A DNA stretch of 64,000 nucleotides from CBDFKQ01 sp965248855. GTDB lineage: Bacteria > Bacteroidota > Bacteroidia > Cytophagales > 172606-1. Every line of letters starts with the position of its first letter. Position 1 is the stretch's first letter. The position numbers and the translations under genes are program-made. Of the stretch, positions 63,822 through 64,000 are shown one piece after another. The notes below the pieces were generated by a model that worked only from the letters and a program-made list of their open reading frames with translations, did not search any database and was not told where the DNA came from. The stretch is from contig CBDFKQ010000004.1 of the NCBI GenBank assembly GCA_965248855.1, forward strand, positions 310,001 through 374,000, given 5' to 3'.

Positions 63822-63829
63822 TATTTTTG
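63822..63829 (+). promoter_or_regulatory. Candidate -7 box before the flippase
   Basis: TATTTTTG fits TAnnTTTG and is 29 bp before the likely TTG start of the flippase. No clear -33 element is present. Confidence 0.33.
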
Positions 63830-63858
63830 CAGAAAAAAATTGTAAAAATACTCCAATC

Positions 63859-64000
63859 TTGAATATTCTCAAAAAGCTGGCAGGTGAAACAGTATTATAT
63901 GGCTTGCCAAGTATCTTAGGTCGTTCTATTAATTTTTTACTTGTTTTACTTCATACCTACGCATTTGCTCCTGCCGAATCCGGAATATTAACAGAATTAT
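63859..64000 (+). CDS. Polysaccharide flippase (MOP family), 5' part only
   Basis: Only the first 47 codons lie in the window. From a TTG at 63859 the frame reads NILKKLAGETVLYGLPSI, then GRSINFLLVLLHTYAFAP and AESGILTEL. This is the well-known start of Wzx-like polysaccharide/lipid flippases (MOP superfamily): an amphipathic start, a first membrane segment with GLPSILGR-type residues, and the beginning of the first loop. No upstream in-frame ATG is seen. The gene runs off the end of the window, so length and type (O-antigen, exopolysaccharide or lipid II) cannot be judged. Confidence 0.78.
   Translation, partial: MNILKKLAGETVLYGLPSILGRSINFLLVLLHTYAFAPAESGILTEL

Noticed and set aside
1..64000. 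tRNA or rRNA genes
   Set aside because: I found no cloverleaf-like GC-rich segments or rRNA-like blocks. The intergenic regions are AT-rich repeats or hairpins.

Overview
The window looks like a chromosomal segment from an AT-rich member of the Bacteroidota, probably close to Chitinophagales or Sphingobacteriia. This is inferred from gene content, since no rRNA is present. The support is a SusC/SusD pair driven by an ECF sigma/FecR pair, PorT-like barrels, BT_3928-, DUF4783- and DUF1599-type proteins, promoter boxes of the TAnnTTTG form, and few Shine-Dalgarno sequences. Base composition looks even throughout. I see no tRNA, rRNA, CRISPR array, prophage or complete insertion sequence.

Layout. 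1-5.4 kb: the tail of an AHSA1/SRPBCC protein, then a TonB-dependent receptor followed by a LytS-type histidine kinase and a LytTR response regulator. 5-11 kb (minus strand): a small unknown protein, a thiolase, a short-chain dehydrogenase broken by one base in an A-run, a secreted unknown, and an overlapping acyl-CoA ligase/SDR pair. 11-13.6 kb: a DUF1080 secreted protein, then PspA with a YbjN-like partner. 13.7-16.3 kb: two YD-repeat lipoproteins flanking a PorT-like barrel. 16.4-22.4 kb: mtaB, a DUF4783 protein, gpmI, a lipoprotein, an amino-acid permease and an eRF1-like small protein. 22.6-28.4 kb: a complete RND efflux operon (adaptor, pump, outer-membrane channel).

29-41.6 kb is a polysaccharide-utilisation locus: a GH140-like apiosidase, a GH28 polygalacturonase, a GH31 glycosidase, SusD, SusC with an STN signalling domain, FecR and an ECF sigma factor. 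The enzymes suggest a pectic substrate carrying apiose, such as rhamnogalacturonan-II or apiogalacturonan. The sigma/FecR/STN set would sense its import.

41.8-64 kb is mostly housekeeping: a CAP protein, smc, a four-gene membrane/methyltransferase operon, ruvC, a glycosyltransferase, an OppC permease with a large extra domain, a SpoIIE-type phosphatase, a polysaccharide deacetylase, a YedY-like molybdoenzyme with its cytochrome b, a BatC-like TPR protein, cdaA (c-di-AMP synthesis), folP, a duplicated-domain DUF1599 protein, a BT_3928 protein, OppB, an Rpn-like nuclease, shikimate kinase and the start of a polysaccharide flippase.

The most unusual non-coding content is three families of intergenic repeats. 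One is a composite hairpin element of about 100-140 bp in three copies. The second is a 36-bp element with inverted ends in three close copies plus a relative. The third is a nested-hairpin element of about 75 bp in two diverged copies. A long pyrimidine-rich microsatellite also lies between the thiolase and the broken SDR.
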